Origin: JANMMJ01 sp964543235
GTDB lineage: Bacteria > Pseudomonadota > Alphaproteobacteria > Rhizobiales > Aestuariivirgaceae
Assembly (NCBI GenBank): GCA_964543235.1
Contig: CAZIXE010000015.1
Coordinates: 8,883 to 72,882, forward strand
Length of the DNA: 64,000 nt
Direction: 5' to 3'
The notes beneath the pieces were generated by a model. It was not told the DNA's origin and searched no databases. It saw only the letters and a program-made list of their open reading frames with translations. How positions within the stretch are numbered: position 1 is the first letter of the stretch; each line of letters opens with the position of its first letter. Shown here in pieces: positions 52,467 through 61,997 of this stretch. Position numbers and translations under genes: made by a program.

Positions 52467-53606
52467 ATGAGACTTTCACGCGCCGTGCCGCAGCTTCTCG
52501 GCCTCAGCCTGTCGGTTTCGCTGCTTGCCGCCATCGCCGGCTCAGCCGCGGCCGAACCCGAAATCGTATCCGGCCCGGCCTCCGAGCCGGACTGCATGGT
52601 GCCGTGGTCGGGCGACACCAAATTCTTCAAGTTCCCCAAGAAAGAGGGGCCCTACCGCATCGCCCTGGCCAACGGCTATATCGCCAATACCTGGCGCATC
52701 CAGATGATCCAGACCGCCAAGGCCTATGCCGCGCAGCCCGAAGTTGCGGCCAAGCTCAAGGAATTCAAGGTGGTTTCAACAGGCGAAGACGTGCCGGCGC
52801 AGATTTCGGCCATCAACAATTTCATCGATGCCGGCTATGACGCGATCGTCGTCAACGCCCAGAACCCGACCGCCTTCGGACCGGTGATCAAGCGCGCCAA
52901 GGAAGCCGGCGTGGTGCTGGTGGCCTTCGACAACATCCTCGACACGGAAGACGCGATCAACGTCAACGTCGACCAGAAGGGGCTCGGCGTCCTGTGGGCC
53001 AACTGGCTGATCAAGCACCTGCCGGAAGGCGGCAAGATCCTGGAAGTCAGGGGCGTCATCGGCACGTCGGTCGATACCGACCGGCACAACGGCATCCATG
53101 AGACGCTCAACGCCTCGGGCAAGACGTGGAATGTCACCGAGGTCGTCGGCAAGTGGGATGACGGAGTTGCCCAGAAAGCCACCGCCGATGCCATCGCCAC
53201 CAGCGGCCCCTTCGACGGCATCACCGGCCAGGGCGGCGATACCGGCATCGTGCAGGCGATGATCGATGCCAAGCATCCCTTCGTGCCGTTCGGCGGGGAG
53301 ACGGAGAACGGCTTCCGCAAGTTCTGCGCCAAGCATGCGGCCGAGGGACTTAAATGCTCGTCGGCCGGCACCGGGCCGGCGCAGGTGGCGGTCGCAATCA
53401 AGGTCGCCATTGCAGCCCTCGAGGGCCAGGTGGTGCCGCAGTCGGTCAAGCTGCCGACGGCCATCGTCGAGGACCCGGACTTCAAGGAGAATGCCGACTA
53501 TTATCCGGACCAGTCGGACAATTTCTTCGTCGGCAACTCGTTCCCCACCTGCGGCATCAATTTCACCGCGCAGGAGATCATGGGACAGACGCAGGAAAAC
53601 CAGTAA
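52467..53606 (+). CDS. Periplasmic sugar-binding protein (RbsB class)
   Basis: 379 residues from the second ATG (MRLSRAV), which has GGGAGGA six bases upstream; an ATG two codons earlier touches the ribosome site. The Sec signal ends near AGSAAA. The type-I binding fold is seen in RIALANGYIANTWRIQMIQTAKAYA, DAIVVNAQNPTAFGPVIKRAKEAGVVLVAFDN and GITGQGGDTGIVQAMIDAK. Four Cys in the mature part (two around KFCAKHAAEGLKC) suggest disulfides. It is longer than RbsB, with a 45-residue lead containing PDCMVPWSGDTKFF. The sugar is not identifiable. Confidence 0.92.
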   Translation: MRLSRAVPQLLGLSLSVSLLAAIAGSAAAEPEIVSGPASEPDCMVPWSGDTKFFKFPKKEGPYRIALANGYIANTWRIQMIQTAKAYAAQPEVAAKLKEFKVVSTGEDVPAQISAINNFIDAGYDAIVVNAQNPTAFGPVIKRAKEAGVVLVAFDNILDTEDAINVNVDQKGLGVLWANWLIKHLPEGGKILEVRGVIGTSVDTDRHNGIHETLNASGKTWNVTEVVGKWDDGVAQKATADAIATSGPFDGITGQGGDTGIVQAMIDAKHPFVPFGGETENGFRKFCAKHAAEGLKCSSAGTGPAQVAVAIKVAIAALEGQVVPQSVKLPTAIVEDPDFKENADYYPDQSDNFFVGNSFPTCGINFTAQEIMGQTQENQ

Positions 53607-53627
53607 GCTTTCTTCCCAGAGCAGAGT

Positions 53628-53653
53628 GGCCGCAGGTGTTACCGCCTGCGGCC
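53628..53653 (+). terminator. Stem-loop between binding-protein and ATPase genes
   Basis: GGCCGCAGG / CCTGCGGCC, a perfect 9-bp stem with an 8-base loop, 22 bp after the binding-protein stop. No T-run. Likely a 3' stabiliser that keeps binding protein in molar excess over the membrane components. Confidence 0.6.
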
Positions 53654-53683
53654 GGTCCTGAAGTGACATCCGGCTGAGGGCCT

Positions 53684-55243
53684 ATGGCGGACACCACGGC
53701 GATCTACCGCATGGAAGGCGTTGGCAAGCGCTATGGCGGCGTGGTGGCCCTGCAAAAGGCCGATCTCGAGCTCACGACAGGCCGCATCCACGCCATTCTC
53801 GGCGAGAACGGCGCGGGGAAATCGACACTGATCAAGATCATGGCAGGGGTGGTCCAGCCCGACGAGGGGCGCATGCTGCTCGACGGTGCGGAGGTGCGTT
53901 ATGCGACACCAGCCGCCGCCAATGACGCCGGCATCGTCTGCGTGTTCCAGGAACTGTCACTCATTCCCGATCTCACGGTGGCCGACAATGTGGCGATCAG
54001 CCGGCCGCCGCAGCGCTTCGGGCTGATCGACCGGCGGCAGCAGCGGCGCATCGCCGAAGAGGCCCTGGCGCGGGCGGGCGCACCCGACATCCATCCGCTG
54101 GCGCTGGTCAAGGACCTGCCGCTGTCGCGGCGGCAGATGGTCGAGATCGCCAAGGCGCTGGCGCGGCGGCCGCGCATCCTCATCCTCGACGAAGCCACCT
54201 CGGCGCTCACCGCCGCCGACGTCAGCAAGGTGTTCGACGTGCTCAAGCGGCTCAGGTCCGAGGGCATCGCACTCGTCTACATCTCGCACCGGATGCACGA
54301 GATCGCCGAACTGGCGGACGCGTGCACCGTGTTCCGGAACGGCCAGAAGATCGCGACCTACGCGGCGGGGACGAAGTCCGACCAGGAAGTCATCGAACTG
54401 ATGATCGGGCGCGAATACCAGAACGTGTTTCCGCCGAAACCTGCCGCCCGGCACGCGGGAAAGCCGGCAATCGCCTGCCGCAATCTGTCCTGGGCCGGCT
54501 ATCTCAAGGACATCTCCTTCGAGGCGCGGCCCGGCGAAGTGGTGGGGCTCGGCGGGCTCGACGGCCAGGGGCAGCGCGAGCTGCTGCTGGCGCTGTTTGG
54601 CGTGCTGCGCGAGCTCAGGGGCGAGATCGAGATCGACGGGGTGCCGGTCAGGATTGGCAGCCCGTTTGCGGCGCGCCAGCCCGCGATCGGCATGGCGCTC
54701 ATCCCCGAGGACCGCAAGACCGAGGGGCTGATGCTGGCGATGACGGTGCGCGAGAACCTGTCCTTTGCCGCGCTCGATCGCATCGCGCGCCATGGCGTCA
54801 TCGACCGGGACAAGGAGCAGCAGCTCATCGACGAGATGATCAGGCTGCTAGGCATCCGGGCGGCGGGCACCGACATGCCGGTGAGCGCGCTGTCGGGCGG
54901 CAACCAGCAGAAGGTGGTGATCGCCAAGTGGCTGATGAACCGGCCGCGCATCATCCTGCTCAACGATCCGACCCGGGGCATCGATGTCGGCACCAAGCAG
55001 GAAATGTATGTGCTGCTGCGCAAGCTCGCCGAAGGCGGCGCGACCATCATCTTCTACTCCACCGACTATGACGAGCTGATCGGCTGCTGCGACCGGGTGC
55101 TGGTGATGTATGACGGTGCGGTCAAGCGCGAACTGGTGGGAGAAGAAATCACCGAACATGCGCTGATCGCCAGCGCGCTCAATATCGCGCCCGGCGAAGC
55201 GAATGGCGGCACAAGGGGCGGACCCCGGATGGGCGTGTCATGA
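53684..55243 (+). CDS. Sugar ABC importer ATPase, RbsA/MglA type with two ABC domains
   Basis: 519 residues. Domain 1: Walker A GENGAGKST, signature LPLSRRQMVEIAKAL, Walker B ILILDEATSALT. Domain 2 begins ARPGEVVGLGGLDGQGQRELLLALFG, the degenerate P-loop usual for this family, with intact signature SGGNQQKVVIAKWL and NDPTRGIDVGTKQE. Only one site should hydrolyse ATP. It overlaps the first permease gene (ATGA). Confidence 0.95.
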   Translation: MADTTAIYRMEGVGKRYGGVVALQKADLELTTGRIHAILGENGAGKSTLIKIMAGVVQPDEGRMLLDGAEVRYATPAAANDAGIVCVFQELSLIPDLTVADNVAISRPPQRFGLIDRRQQRRIAEEALARAGAPDIHPLALVKDLPLSRRQMVEIAKALARRPRILILDEATSALTAADVSKVFDVLKRLRSEGIALVYISHRMHEIAELADACTVFRNGQKIATYAAGTKSDQEVIELMIGREYQNVFPPKPAARHAGKPAIACRNLSWAGYLKDISFEARPGEVVGLGGLDGQGQRELLLALFGVLRELRGEIEIDGVPVRIGSPFAARQPAIGMALIPEDRKTEGLMLAMTVRENLSFAALDRIARHGVIDRDKEQQLIDEMIRLLGIRAAGTDMPVSALSGGNQQKVVIAKWLMNRPRIILLNDPTRGIDVGTKQEMYVLLRKLAEGGATIIFYSTDYDELIGCCDRVLVMYDGAVKRELVGEEITEHALIASALNIAPGEANGGTRGGPRMGVS

Positions 55244-56217
55244 AAGACTGGCGCTTCTGGCTTGCGGAAAACAAAGGTACGCTGCTGGCGGTTGCGATCT
55301 TCCTCGTCATGTTCGCGATCTATGCCTCGAACCACCCGGCAGGCTTCACGGCCAATGTGGTGCAGACCGCGTCCAACAAGGCGGTGCTGCTGGGCTTCGT
55401 CGCCATGGCGCAGGCGCTGGTCATCATCACGGCGGGCATCGACCTGTCGGTCGGCATGATCCTGGTCTTCACCAATTGCCTGGCTTCGTGGCTGGTGGTG
55501 GGGACGGCGCTCGAGACGACGTTCGGCCTCATCGCGGTGCTGGCGAGCGGGACGCTGTGCGGAGCTCTCAACGGGCTCATCGTGATCTACGGGCGCCTGC
55601 AGCCGATCGTCACCACCATCGCCACGGGGGCCGTGTTCTTCGGGCTGGCGCTGATGCTGCGGCCGTTCCCGGGCGGCTCGGTGAATGAAGACCTGGCCGA
55701 TGCGCTGACCGGCAAGGTGTTCGGCGTATTGCCGGCGAGCCTGCTGGCGCTTCTTGCCATCATCGTTCTGGTCTGGGTGCCCTACAGCCGTTCGGTGATC
55801 GGCCGGGCCGCCTATGCGGCGGGCTCGTCGGAGAGTGCGGCCTACATGTCGGGCATGCCGATCAAGCTCGCCAAGCTGACGGCCTATACGCTGGCGGGGC
55901 TCCTCGCCGCGGTGGGCGGGCTCTACCTCACCTTCTTCTCCTATACGGGCGAAGCGGCCTATGCCAGCGGCAACGCCTACACGCTGTTTTCGATCGCGGC
56001 AGTGGTTCTGGGCGGGGTGTCGCTGGCCGGCGGGCGGGGCAGCGCCGTCGGAGCGGTGTTTGGCGCCTTTGCCTTCCGCACCATTGGCGACCTGCTGTTC
56101 GTCTTCGATTTCGATCCGCTGTGGCAACCGCTGTTCCAGGGCGTGGTTCTGATGCTGGCAGTGAGCATCGGCGCGTTCGGCCTGTTCCGGGTGAAGAACC
56201 GGCTGGAGTGGTTCTGA
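55240..56217 (+). CDS. Sugar ABC importer permease 1 (RbsC type)
   Basis: 325 residues with about ten hydrophobic segments. GIDLSVGMILVFTNCLASWLV is the RbsC-family hallmark in the second/third helix, and AAVVLGGVSLAGGRGSAVGAVFGAF the C-terminal one. It shares one base with the next permease start (TGATG). Two different permeases imply a heterodimeric channel. Confidence 0.94.
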   Translation: MKDWRFWLAENKGTLLAVAIFLVMFAIYASNHPAGFTANVVQTASNKAVLLGFVAMAQALVIITAGIDLSVGMILVFTNCLASWLVVGTALETTFGLIAVLASGTLCGALNGLIVIYGRLQPIVTTIATGAVFFGLALMLRPFPGGSVNEDLADALTGKVFGVLPASLLALLAIIVLVWVPYSRSVIGRAAYAAGSSESAAYMSGMPIKLAKLTAYTLAGLLAAVGGLYLTFFSYTGEAAYASGNAYTLFSIAAVVLGGVSLAGGRGSAVGAVFGAFAFRTIGDLLFVFDFDPLWQPLFQGVVLMLAVSIGAFGLFRVKNRLEWF

Positions 56218-57197
56218 TGGCGGAAGCGGTGCGCGAGCGGATGCTCAACCTGCTGCCGCAGCGCCTGCGCCGGGCCGATCCGGCGGTGGTGACGGCCTTC
56301 GGCTGCATCATCGTGCTGCTCCTCATCGGCTCGCTCTATTCCCGCAGCTTTCTTTCGCCGGAATATCTGCTGCAGCAGCTCAAGGTCGCCTCCTTTCTCG
56401 GGGTGATCGCCACCGGCATGATGGTGGTGATCCTGCTCGGCCAGATCGACCTGTCGGTGCCGTGGGTGGTGACGACGGGGGCGATGATGGCTTGCGCCGC
56501 GGCGGGATTCGGCATCTGGGGCGCAACCTTTGCCATTCCCTTCGGCATCCTGTGCGGCGCCATTATCGGGCTGGTGAACGGCTTTGCAGTTGCGTATCTG
56601 CGCATCCCGTCGATGATCATCACGCTGGCCACCAACGCGGTGGCGCAGGGGCTGATGGTTGTCTACACGGGCGGCTTCTCGCCCCAGGATGCGGCTTCGC
56701 CGGCGATGCGCTATCTCGCCACCGGCTTTGCCGTTCCGGGTGTTCCCAACGGGGTGCTGGTATGGCTTGCGGTCGGGACGGCAACCGTGTTCCTGTTCAC
56801 GCGCACGACCTTTGGGCGCTCGCTCTACGGCATCGGCAACCGCGAGCGCGCCGCCTATCTCTCAGGGATCAACACGCAGCGTATCGTGATGATCGCCTTC
56901 GTCATGTCGGGCGCACTCAGTGCTTTCGGCGGGGTGCTGCTGGCCGGCTATGCCTCCAAGGCGGCACAATCGATGGGCGATGCCTATCTCCTGCCGGCGA
57001 TCGCCGCGGTGGTGCTGGGCGGCACCCATATTCTGGGTGGGCGCGGGTCTTATCTCGGCACGGTGGCGGGAGTCATCCTGATCACGCTGCTGCAGTCGAT
57101 CCTGTCGGTCATGCAGATCGAGGAAGCGGGGCGGCAGCTCATCTATGGCGTGGTGATCATCGCCATGCTGCTGCTCTATGGGCGGCAGAAGGAGTGA
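56217..57197 (+). CDS. Sugar ABC importer permease 2 (RbsC type)
   Basis: 326 residues from MAEAVRERMLNLL; the frame upstream overlaps permease 1 and is discarded. LGQIDLSVPWVVTTGAMMACAAAG and AAVVLGGTHILGGRGSYLGTVAGVILITLLQSIL are the RbsC hallmarks. It completes a five-gene import unit with the LacI regulator, binding protein, ATPase and permease 1. It ends 21 bp from the convergent PotA-type ATPase gene. No catabolic enzyme for the sugar is attached to this operon. Confidence 0.94.
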   Translation: MAEAVRERMLNLLPQRLRRADPAVVTAFGCIIVLLLIGSLYSRSFLSPEYLLQQLKVASFLGVIATGMMVVILLGQIDLSVPWVVTTGAMMACAAAGFGIWGATFAIPFGILCGAIIGLVNGFAVAYLRIPSMIITLATNAVAQGLMVVYTGGFSPQDAASPAMRYLATGFAVPGVPNGVLVWLAVGTATVFLFTRTTFGRSLYGIGNRERAAYLSGINTQRIVMIAFVMSGALSAFGGVLLAGYASKAAQSMGDAYLLPAIAAVVLGGTHILGGRGSYLGTVAGVILITLLQSILSVMQIEEAGRQLIYGVVIIAMLLLYGRQKE

Positions 57198-57218
57198 GGT
57201 GACGGCTGCATCGCAGTG

Positions 57219-58277
57219 TCATGCCGGCAGCACCATGGTGTGCTGCGCCTGCCAGGAGATCCAGACCTCGCCTTCGGCCGGCAGGTCCGGCAGCTCTGCG
57301 GCCTTGACAAGCACCTTGAAGGTCTGACCCTCGACATCGACAAGGCAGGTGGCGGTCGGCCCGGAGAAGACGATCTGCTTCAGCGTCCCAGGCAGCGCGC
57401 TGAGGCCATGCCGGCTCCGCCGCGGCGGCTGTCGCGTCAGCGTGACCGACTCCGGCCGTACCGCAAGGCTCACCCGCCCTTCGGGCCGTGTCCGCCCGGG
57501 CCATGGCACCAGCGCGCCTCCGGCGAGGCGCAGACCCTGCGGCTCCGGCGTCCCCTCGACGAAGTTCGCCTCGCCGAGGAAAGCCGCGGCAAAGCGATCG
57601 GACGGGGCGTGGTAGAGCTGGCGTGGCGGCCCTTCCTGCACGAGACGGCCATCTTTCAGGATCGCAATGCGGTCGCTCAGGGTCAGCGCCTCCTCCTGGT
57701 CGTGGGTAACGAAGATCGTGGTGATACCCACCTCGCGCTGGATGCGCTTGAGCTCGATCTGCATGCCGACGCGAAGGGCCTTGTCGAGCGCGCTCAGGGG
57801 CTCGTCGAGCAGGAGAACGCGAGGTCTTGTCACGATGGCCCTGGCCAGGGCCACCCGCTGGCGCTGGCCGCCGGACAGCTGGTGCGGCTTGCGATCGGCC
57901 AGACCGGCGAGCTGGACCAGATCGAGCACCTCGCCGACGCGGCGCCGGATCTCCGGTGCGGCCAGCCCGCGAACCTTGAGACCGAACCCGACATTCCCGG
58001 CAACCGTCATATTGGGAAACAGCGCATAGTTCTGGAACATCATGCCAATCTCCCGGCGCTCGACGGGAACATGATCGACGGGCTCGCTGCCAATCCAAAC
58101 GGAGCCGGTGTCGGGGATGATGAAGCCCGCGATGACACGGAGCAGCGTCGTCTTGCCGCTGCCCGACGGGCCGAGCAGGCCGAAGAACTGGCCATCGGGG
58201 AAATCGAGCGAGACGCCGTCCAAAGCCCGCAGCGTTCCGTAGCTCAGAGAGAGATCGCGCACGCCGACTTCGGCCAT
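57219..58277 (-). CDS. ABC importer ATPase, PotA type
   Basis: 352 residues from MAEVGVRDLSLSYGTL; a longer same-frame run upstream is antisense noise through the permease genes. Walker A GPSGSGKTT, Q-loop MMFQNYALFPNMTV, signature LSGGQRQRVALARAI, Walker B VLLLDEPLSALD, H-loop FVTHDQEEALTLSD, then a C-terminal TOBE domain (SLAVRPESVTL onward). Last gene of the seven-gene operon; its ATG shares a base with the preceding permease stop. It might also energise the ATPase-less importer at 35-38 kb. Confidence 0.95.
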   Translation of the reverse strand: MAEVGVRDLSLSYGTLRALDGVSLDFPDGQFFGLLGPSGSGKTTLLRVIAGFIIPDTGSVWIGSEPVDHVPVERREIGMMFQNYALFPNMTVAGNVGFGLKVRGLAAPEIRRRVGEVLDLVQLAGLADRKPHQLSGGQRQRVALARAIVTRPRVLLLDEPLSALDKALRVGMQIELKRIQREVGITTIFVTHDQEEALTLSDRIAILKDGRLVQEGPPRQLYHAPSDRFAAAFLGEANFVEGTPEPQGLRLAGGALVPWPGRTRPEGRVSLAVRPESVTLTRQPPRRSRHGLSALPGTLKQIVFSGPTATCLVDVEGQTFKVLVKAAELPDLPAEGEVWISWQAQHTMVLPA

Positions 58278-59068
58278 CAGCGTTCTCCCCCGAAGCGGAA
58301 ATAGCGCGACGCGGCCAGCATGAGCGCCATGGATATCACGATGATGATGGTCGATATGGCATTGATCTCCGGGGTGAAGCCCTTGCGGATGGCGGTATAG
58401 ATCATCACCGGCAAGGTGGCGTCGCCAGGCCGGGCGAGGAAATAGGACACGACGAACTGGTCGAAGGACACCGCAAAGGCAAAGAGTGCGCCCGCCACCA
58501 CGCCCGAGGCAATCCATGGCAGGGTGACATGGCGGGTGACTTCCCAGGAACTGGCGCCCAGCGAACGGGCGGCCTCCTCGAGCTGGATGTCGAAGGTCTG
58601 CAGCCTCGCCGAGACGACAACGATGACATAGGGAAGGGCGAGTGCGACATGGCCCAGGATCACGGCGGGCGTGCCGCGGCCGATTCCCACCCAGAAGAAG
58701 AAGATGAGCATGGCGGTGCCGATGATGAGCCAGGGAATGGCAATCGGCGGGAACAACAGGACCTGGAGCGTGCGCTTGCCGGGAAATTCGTAACGGAAGA
58801 ATGCGAGCGCGGCGGCGGTGCCTAGCGTTGTGGCGATCACCGTGGTGGCGACGGCTATCAGGGCACTTCGCCAGGCTGAAGCGACAATCTCCGCGTTGCC
58901 CGCCAGCCTGCGATACCAGTCGAGGGTGAAGCTGAGCGGAAAGGCGTAGAACTCTGACGCATTGAAGGACATGAGCGCCATGACCAGGATCGGCGCATAG
59001 AGAAAGAACAGAACCAGGACCACATAGACCCGGCCGGCGAAGAGACTGGGAGATGCGGCCCGCTTCAT
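58277..59068 (-). CDS. ABC importer permease, PotC type
   Basis: 263 residues, six hydrophobic segments. EAA loop: LEEAARSLGASSWEVTRHVTLPWIASGVVAG. It ends KGFTPEINAISTIIIVISMALMLAAS, as PotC proteins do. Overlaps the PotB-type permease by 4 bp (ATGA). Similar in plan to the permease at 35157 but clearly a different paralogue. Confidence 0.93.
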   Translation of the reverse strand: MKRAASPSLFAGRVYVVLVLFFLYAPILVMALMSFNASEFYAFPLSFTLDWYRRLAGNAEIVASAWRSALIAVATTVIATTLGTAAALAFFRYEFPGKRTLQVLLFPPIAIPWLIIGTAMLIFFFWVGIGRGTPAVILGHVALALPYVIVVVSARLQTFDIQLEEAARSLGASSWEVTRHVTLPWIASGVVAGALFAFAVSFDQFVVSYFLARPGDATLPVMIYTAIRKGFTPEINAISTIIIVISMALMLAASRYFRFGGER

Positions 59069-59925
59069 CGCGCCTGCCTGAGCACGGGGCTGGCCAGGCC
59101 GAGGATGAGGAGCACCACAGCCAGCAGAATGAAGGACAGGGCCGCACCGAGCGGCCAGTTGAACACGGCGACAAACTGGTCCTCGATCAGCGTGCCGTAG
59201 AAAGTCCCCTGCCGGCCGCCGAGAATGCGCGGCTCCATGAAGGATCCCGCCACGGGAACGAAGATCAGCACCGCCCCTGCGGCGAGCCCCGGCAGGGAGA
59301 GGGGAAGAATGATGCGCGCGAAAATGGTGCGAAACGGCGCGCCCAGGGAGCGGGCGGCCTCGAGAATGCTCTCGTCAATCGCCTGCAGCGCGAGATAGGA
59401 GGTGAGGATCACATAGGGGAGATAGGAATGCACGAGACCGATGACGACGGCCGTATAGCTGAACATCAGATTGACCGAGACGTCGAAGGGAAGCACGGCT
59501 GCCAGGGTGTGATCGATGATGCCGTTGCCGCGCAGCACGATGGCCCAGGAGAAGATGCGCACCAAGCTGTTGCTCCAGAAGGGCAGGATGATCAGCAGGA
59601 ACAGGGCCTCGCGGCTGCGCCCTCTGATCTGGCGGGCCAGCACATAGGCGCAGGGATAGCCGAAGAGCACGCAGAGAAGCGTGACGACGGTGCTCAGCCA
59701 CAGCGAACGCCCGAGGAGATCGGGATAGATGCTGCGCGACAGGAAGGCGGCGTAGTTGGCGGTGGTAAGATACCAGTCGCTTGCGGTGAAGGGCGCGGCC
59801 GACAGCAGGCTGAAGAACAGCATGGCCGACAGCGGCAGGAACACCGCCACCGTCAGCCACAGATAGGCGGGTGCCAGCAACAGGGCGGCGCGCAAGCCGT
59901 TGCCCTGGTGCGCCGGAAGCGCCAT
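59065..59925 (-). CDS. ABC importer permease, PotB type
   Basis: 286 residues; opening hydrophobic segment LLLAPAYLWLTVAVFLPLSAMLFFSLL. EAA loop: LEAARSLGAPFRTIFARIILPLSLPGLAAG. It pairs with the overlapping PotC-type protein. Only 9 bp separate it from the binding-protein gene, with no stem-loop between, unlike the importer at 36 kb. Confidence 0.93.
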   Translation of the reverse strand: MALPAHQGNGLRAALLLAPAYLWLTVAVFLPLSAMLFFSLLSAAPFTASDWYLTTANYAAFLSRSIYPDLLGRSLWLSTVVTLLCVLFGYPCAYVLARQIRGRSREALFLLIILPFWSNSLVRIFSWAIVLRGNGIIDHTLAAVLPFDVSVNLMFSYTAVVIGLVHSYLPYVILTSYLALQAIDESILEAARSLGAPFRTIFARIILPLSLPGLAAGAVLIFVPVAGSFMEPRILGGRQGTFYGTLIEDQFVAVFNWPLGAALSFILLAVVLLILGLASPVLRQAR

Positions 59926-59934
59926 GGGCCTCTC

Positions 59935-60990
59935 CTACTGCGCGGTTTTCACATCCTGCCACAGCTCGGTGTAGGCGTTGCGCGTCTCGTCCGACAGCGG
60001 CTGCATGAACTGCACGCGCGCGACGACTGCAGGGTCGGAGAACATCTGCTTGTTGAAGTCGCTGTCGGGCAGCGCGGCGTTGGCCTTGGCATTGGCCGAG
60101 GAGGGCGCGCCGCCGGCCGCCCATTTCACGTAGAATTCGGGGTCAATCATCCAGTTGATGAAGGCGCGGGCCGCGTCCTGGTTCTTCGAACTTGCGGGGA
60201 TCGACAGCCCGTCCAGCCAGCCTACCGCCCCCTCTGCCGGCACGATGAACTGCACCGGCAGCCCCTTGCTGGCCGAGCGTCCGGCGCCGCCGCTCCAGAA
60301 AGTCGACACGACGAAATCGCCGGCGGAGAAGAACTGGTTCCAGTCATTCTCCGAAGACCAGAACGCCTTGACCTGGGGCATGAGTGCCTTGAGCTTGGCC
60401 TTCACCGCATCGAGATCGCTGATGTTGTTCATGTCCTGGCCGAGGGCAAGGGCGGCAAACTGGACGGCCTCGACGCCATCGTCACGGATGCTGACCTTGC
60501 CGGCGTAGGCGGGGTCCCAGAGCACGCCAAGCGAATCCGGCAGCGGCTGCACCTTGTCCCTGTTGACCGCAAGCGACGTCACTCCCCAGGTCCAGGCGAC
60601 GCCATAGACTTCGCCGCCGGGGGCAAGGTCGCTGTTCATGCCGAGGTTGGGCGCGAGATCCTTCACGTTCGGCATGTCGGAGGTGTCGATCTTCGCAATC
60701 AGGCCCTCGGCCCTGGCCTGGCCGGTGAAGGCGGAGTTGATGAGTACCACATCATAGGCTCCCGGATTGGTGCGGAGCTTGGTCAGCATTTCCTGCTCGG
60801 AGGTGAAGTAATCATGCACCACCGTGTGGCCCGTCTTCTTCGTGAAGGCCTCGACGGCGAAGGCTTCGTCGGTGCCGTAGCCCTGCCAGTTGAGCACGCG
60901 GATCTCGGCGGCAGCGGCCAGGCCCGATGTGGCGGCAAGGGCCATCGCGGCTGCAGCGGCCATCGCCACTCGTCTCGTCATTGTTGTCAT
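59935..60990 (-). CDS. PotD-type periplasmic binding protein of the yeg-like operon
   Basis: 351 residues. Sec signal MTTMTRRVAMAAAAAMALAA with cut near GLAAAAE. The mature start IRVLNWQGYGTDEAFAVEAFTKKTGHTVVHDYFTSEQEML is polyamine-binding-protein style. VYGVAWTWGVTSLAVNRDKV and FIVPAEGAVGWLDGLSIPASSKNQDAARAFINWM follow. It should pick the ligand of the whole operon; the adjoining hydrolase and kinase argue for a glycosylated nitrogen compound rather than a plain polyamine. Confidence 0.92.
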   Translation of the reverse strand: MTTMTRRVAMAAAAAMALAATSGLAAAAEIRVLNWQGYGTDEAFAVEAFTKKTGHTVVHDYFTSEQEMLTKLRTNPGAYDVVLINSAFTGQARAEGLIAKIDTSDMPNVKDLAPNLGMNSDLAPGGEVYGVAWTWGVTSLAVNRDKVQPLPDSLGVLWDPAYAGKVSIRDDGVEAVQFAALALGQDMNNISDLDAVKAKLKALMPQVKAFWSSENDWNQFFSAGDFVVSTFWSGGAGRSASKGLPVQFIVPAEGAVGWLDGLSIPASSKNQDAARAFINWMIDPEFYVKWAAGGAPSSANAKANAALPDSDFNKQMFSDPAVVARVQFMQPLSDETRNAYTELWQDVKTAQ

Positions 60991-61019
60991 GGTCTTTCCT
61001 CCTCTGTTGCAGTCTTGGT

Positions 61020-61997
61020 TCAGATGGCGGCCGTGGCCGGCTGCGCCGGCCCCATGGCGGGCGCGACCGCTTCCAGGGCCACGCCATGTTGTTTCAGGAA
61101 ATCAAGGACGGCGCCCGCCTCAGGGGCGGTCGCAGGCCCTTGCCGGGTGGTGGAGAGTGCGGCCGCCGCATTGGCGAAAACCGCGGCGGCGAGCGGCCGA
61201 TGTCCCTGCATGAGGGCGGCCAGGAAAGCGCCGGCATGGGTGTCACCGGCGCCGGTGCTGTCGATGCACTCGACGGAAAAGCCGGCGACCTGCTCGACGG
61301 CGCCTGCGGTCGCAAGCCAGCAGCCGGCAGCGCCGTCGCGGACGATGGCCCCGGCCCTGCCTGCGGCAAGCGCCTGCACCTGTTCGCGAGGGTTGGTGAG
61401 TGCGGTCAGGCATTGGGCCTCCCGCCGGTTGGCGCTGACCCAATCGGCCCGGCGCATGGCGGTGTCGATGGCAGCGCGGGGAATGCCGCCGACCACCGGA
61501 CCGGGATCGAAGAAGAGTTGCGGCGGGCGCGGCAAGGACTGGAGCCAGGGCAGGAAGGCTGCAGCACTGTGCGGCTTGAACAGCGCATAGGCGCTCAGCA
61601 GCACCCAGTCGAAGCGTTCGGCACCGAGGCTGTCGAGGCGGGCCCGGTCGATCTGACGCTCGGCGCCATGGTGGGTGATGAAGCTGCGCTCCCCGTTCGC
61701 CTCGACCACGACCACGCAGGTTCCCTGCTCGATGCCGACGCGCCGGGGATTGGCCAGCGCAATGCCTTCGGCGGCGAGGGCGCGGGCCAGGACGTCGGCG
61801 AAGAGGCCGGTGCCCAGGGCGCCGCCATAGGTCACTGTCGCGCCAGCGCGCCTGGCCGCGGCCATGGCATTGAAGCCGCCGCCTGCGGTGATCAGCAGAT
61901 CGCTTGCCTCAACCTCCTCACCGGATGCCGGAAGAGCGCCGACGCGATGCACGAGATCGATGACGGCACCGGCAAGCTGAAGCAGGCCGCCGCTCAT
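61020..61997 (-). CDS. PfkB-family sugar/nucleoside kinase (YegV-like)
   Basis: 325 residues. The substrate loop TAGGGFNAMAAARRAGA (residues 38-52) and the C-terminal signature DSTGAGDTHAGAFLAAL with catalytic D252 are intact. PfkB kinases phosphorylate ribose, nucleosides and related sugars with ATP. The start overlaps the hydrolase stop (ATGA), so hydrolase and kinase are coupled. E. coli yegV, next to yegU and yegW, is the same kind of gene in the same company. Likely phosphorylates the sugar released by the hydrolase. Confidence 0.93.
   Translation of the reverse strand: MSGGLLQLAGAVIDLVHRVGALPASGEEVEASDLLITAGGGFNAMAAARRAGATVTYGGALGTGLFADVLARALAAEGIALANPRRVGIEQGTCVVVVEANGERSFITHHGAERQIDRARLDSLGAERFDWVLLSAYALFKPHSAAAFLPWLQSLPRPPQLFFDPGPVVGGIPRAAIDTAMRRADWVSANRREAQCLTALTNPREQVQALAAGRAGAIVRDGAAGCWLATAGAVEQVAGFSVECIDSTGAGDTHAGAFLAALMQGHRPLAAAVFANAAAALSTTRQGPATAPEAGAVLDFLKQHGVALEAVAPAMGPAQPATAAI

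Noticed and set aside
57219..59174. Apparent 651-residue fusion ending in a PotA-type ATPase
   Set aside because: Only the part from 58277 onward is ATPase; the N-terminal part is an out-of-frame reading of the permease gene, which is itself intact.
59053..61590. 845-codon plus-strand open frame across the permease, binding protein and kinase genes
   Set aside because: Low-complexity Gly/Arg/Gln-rich translation antisense to well-recognised genes.
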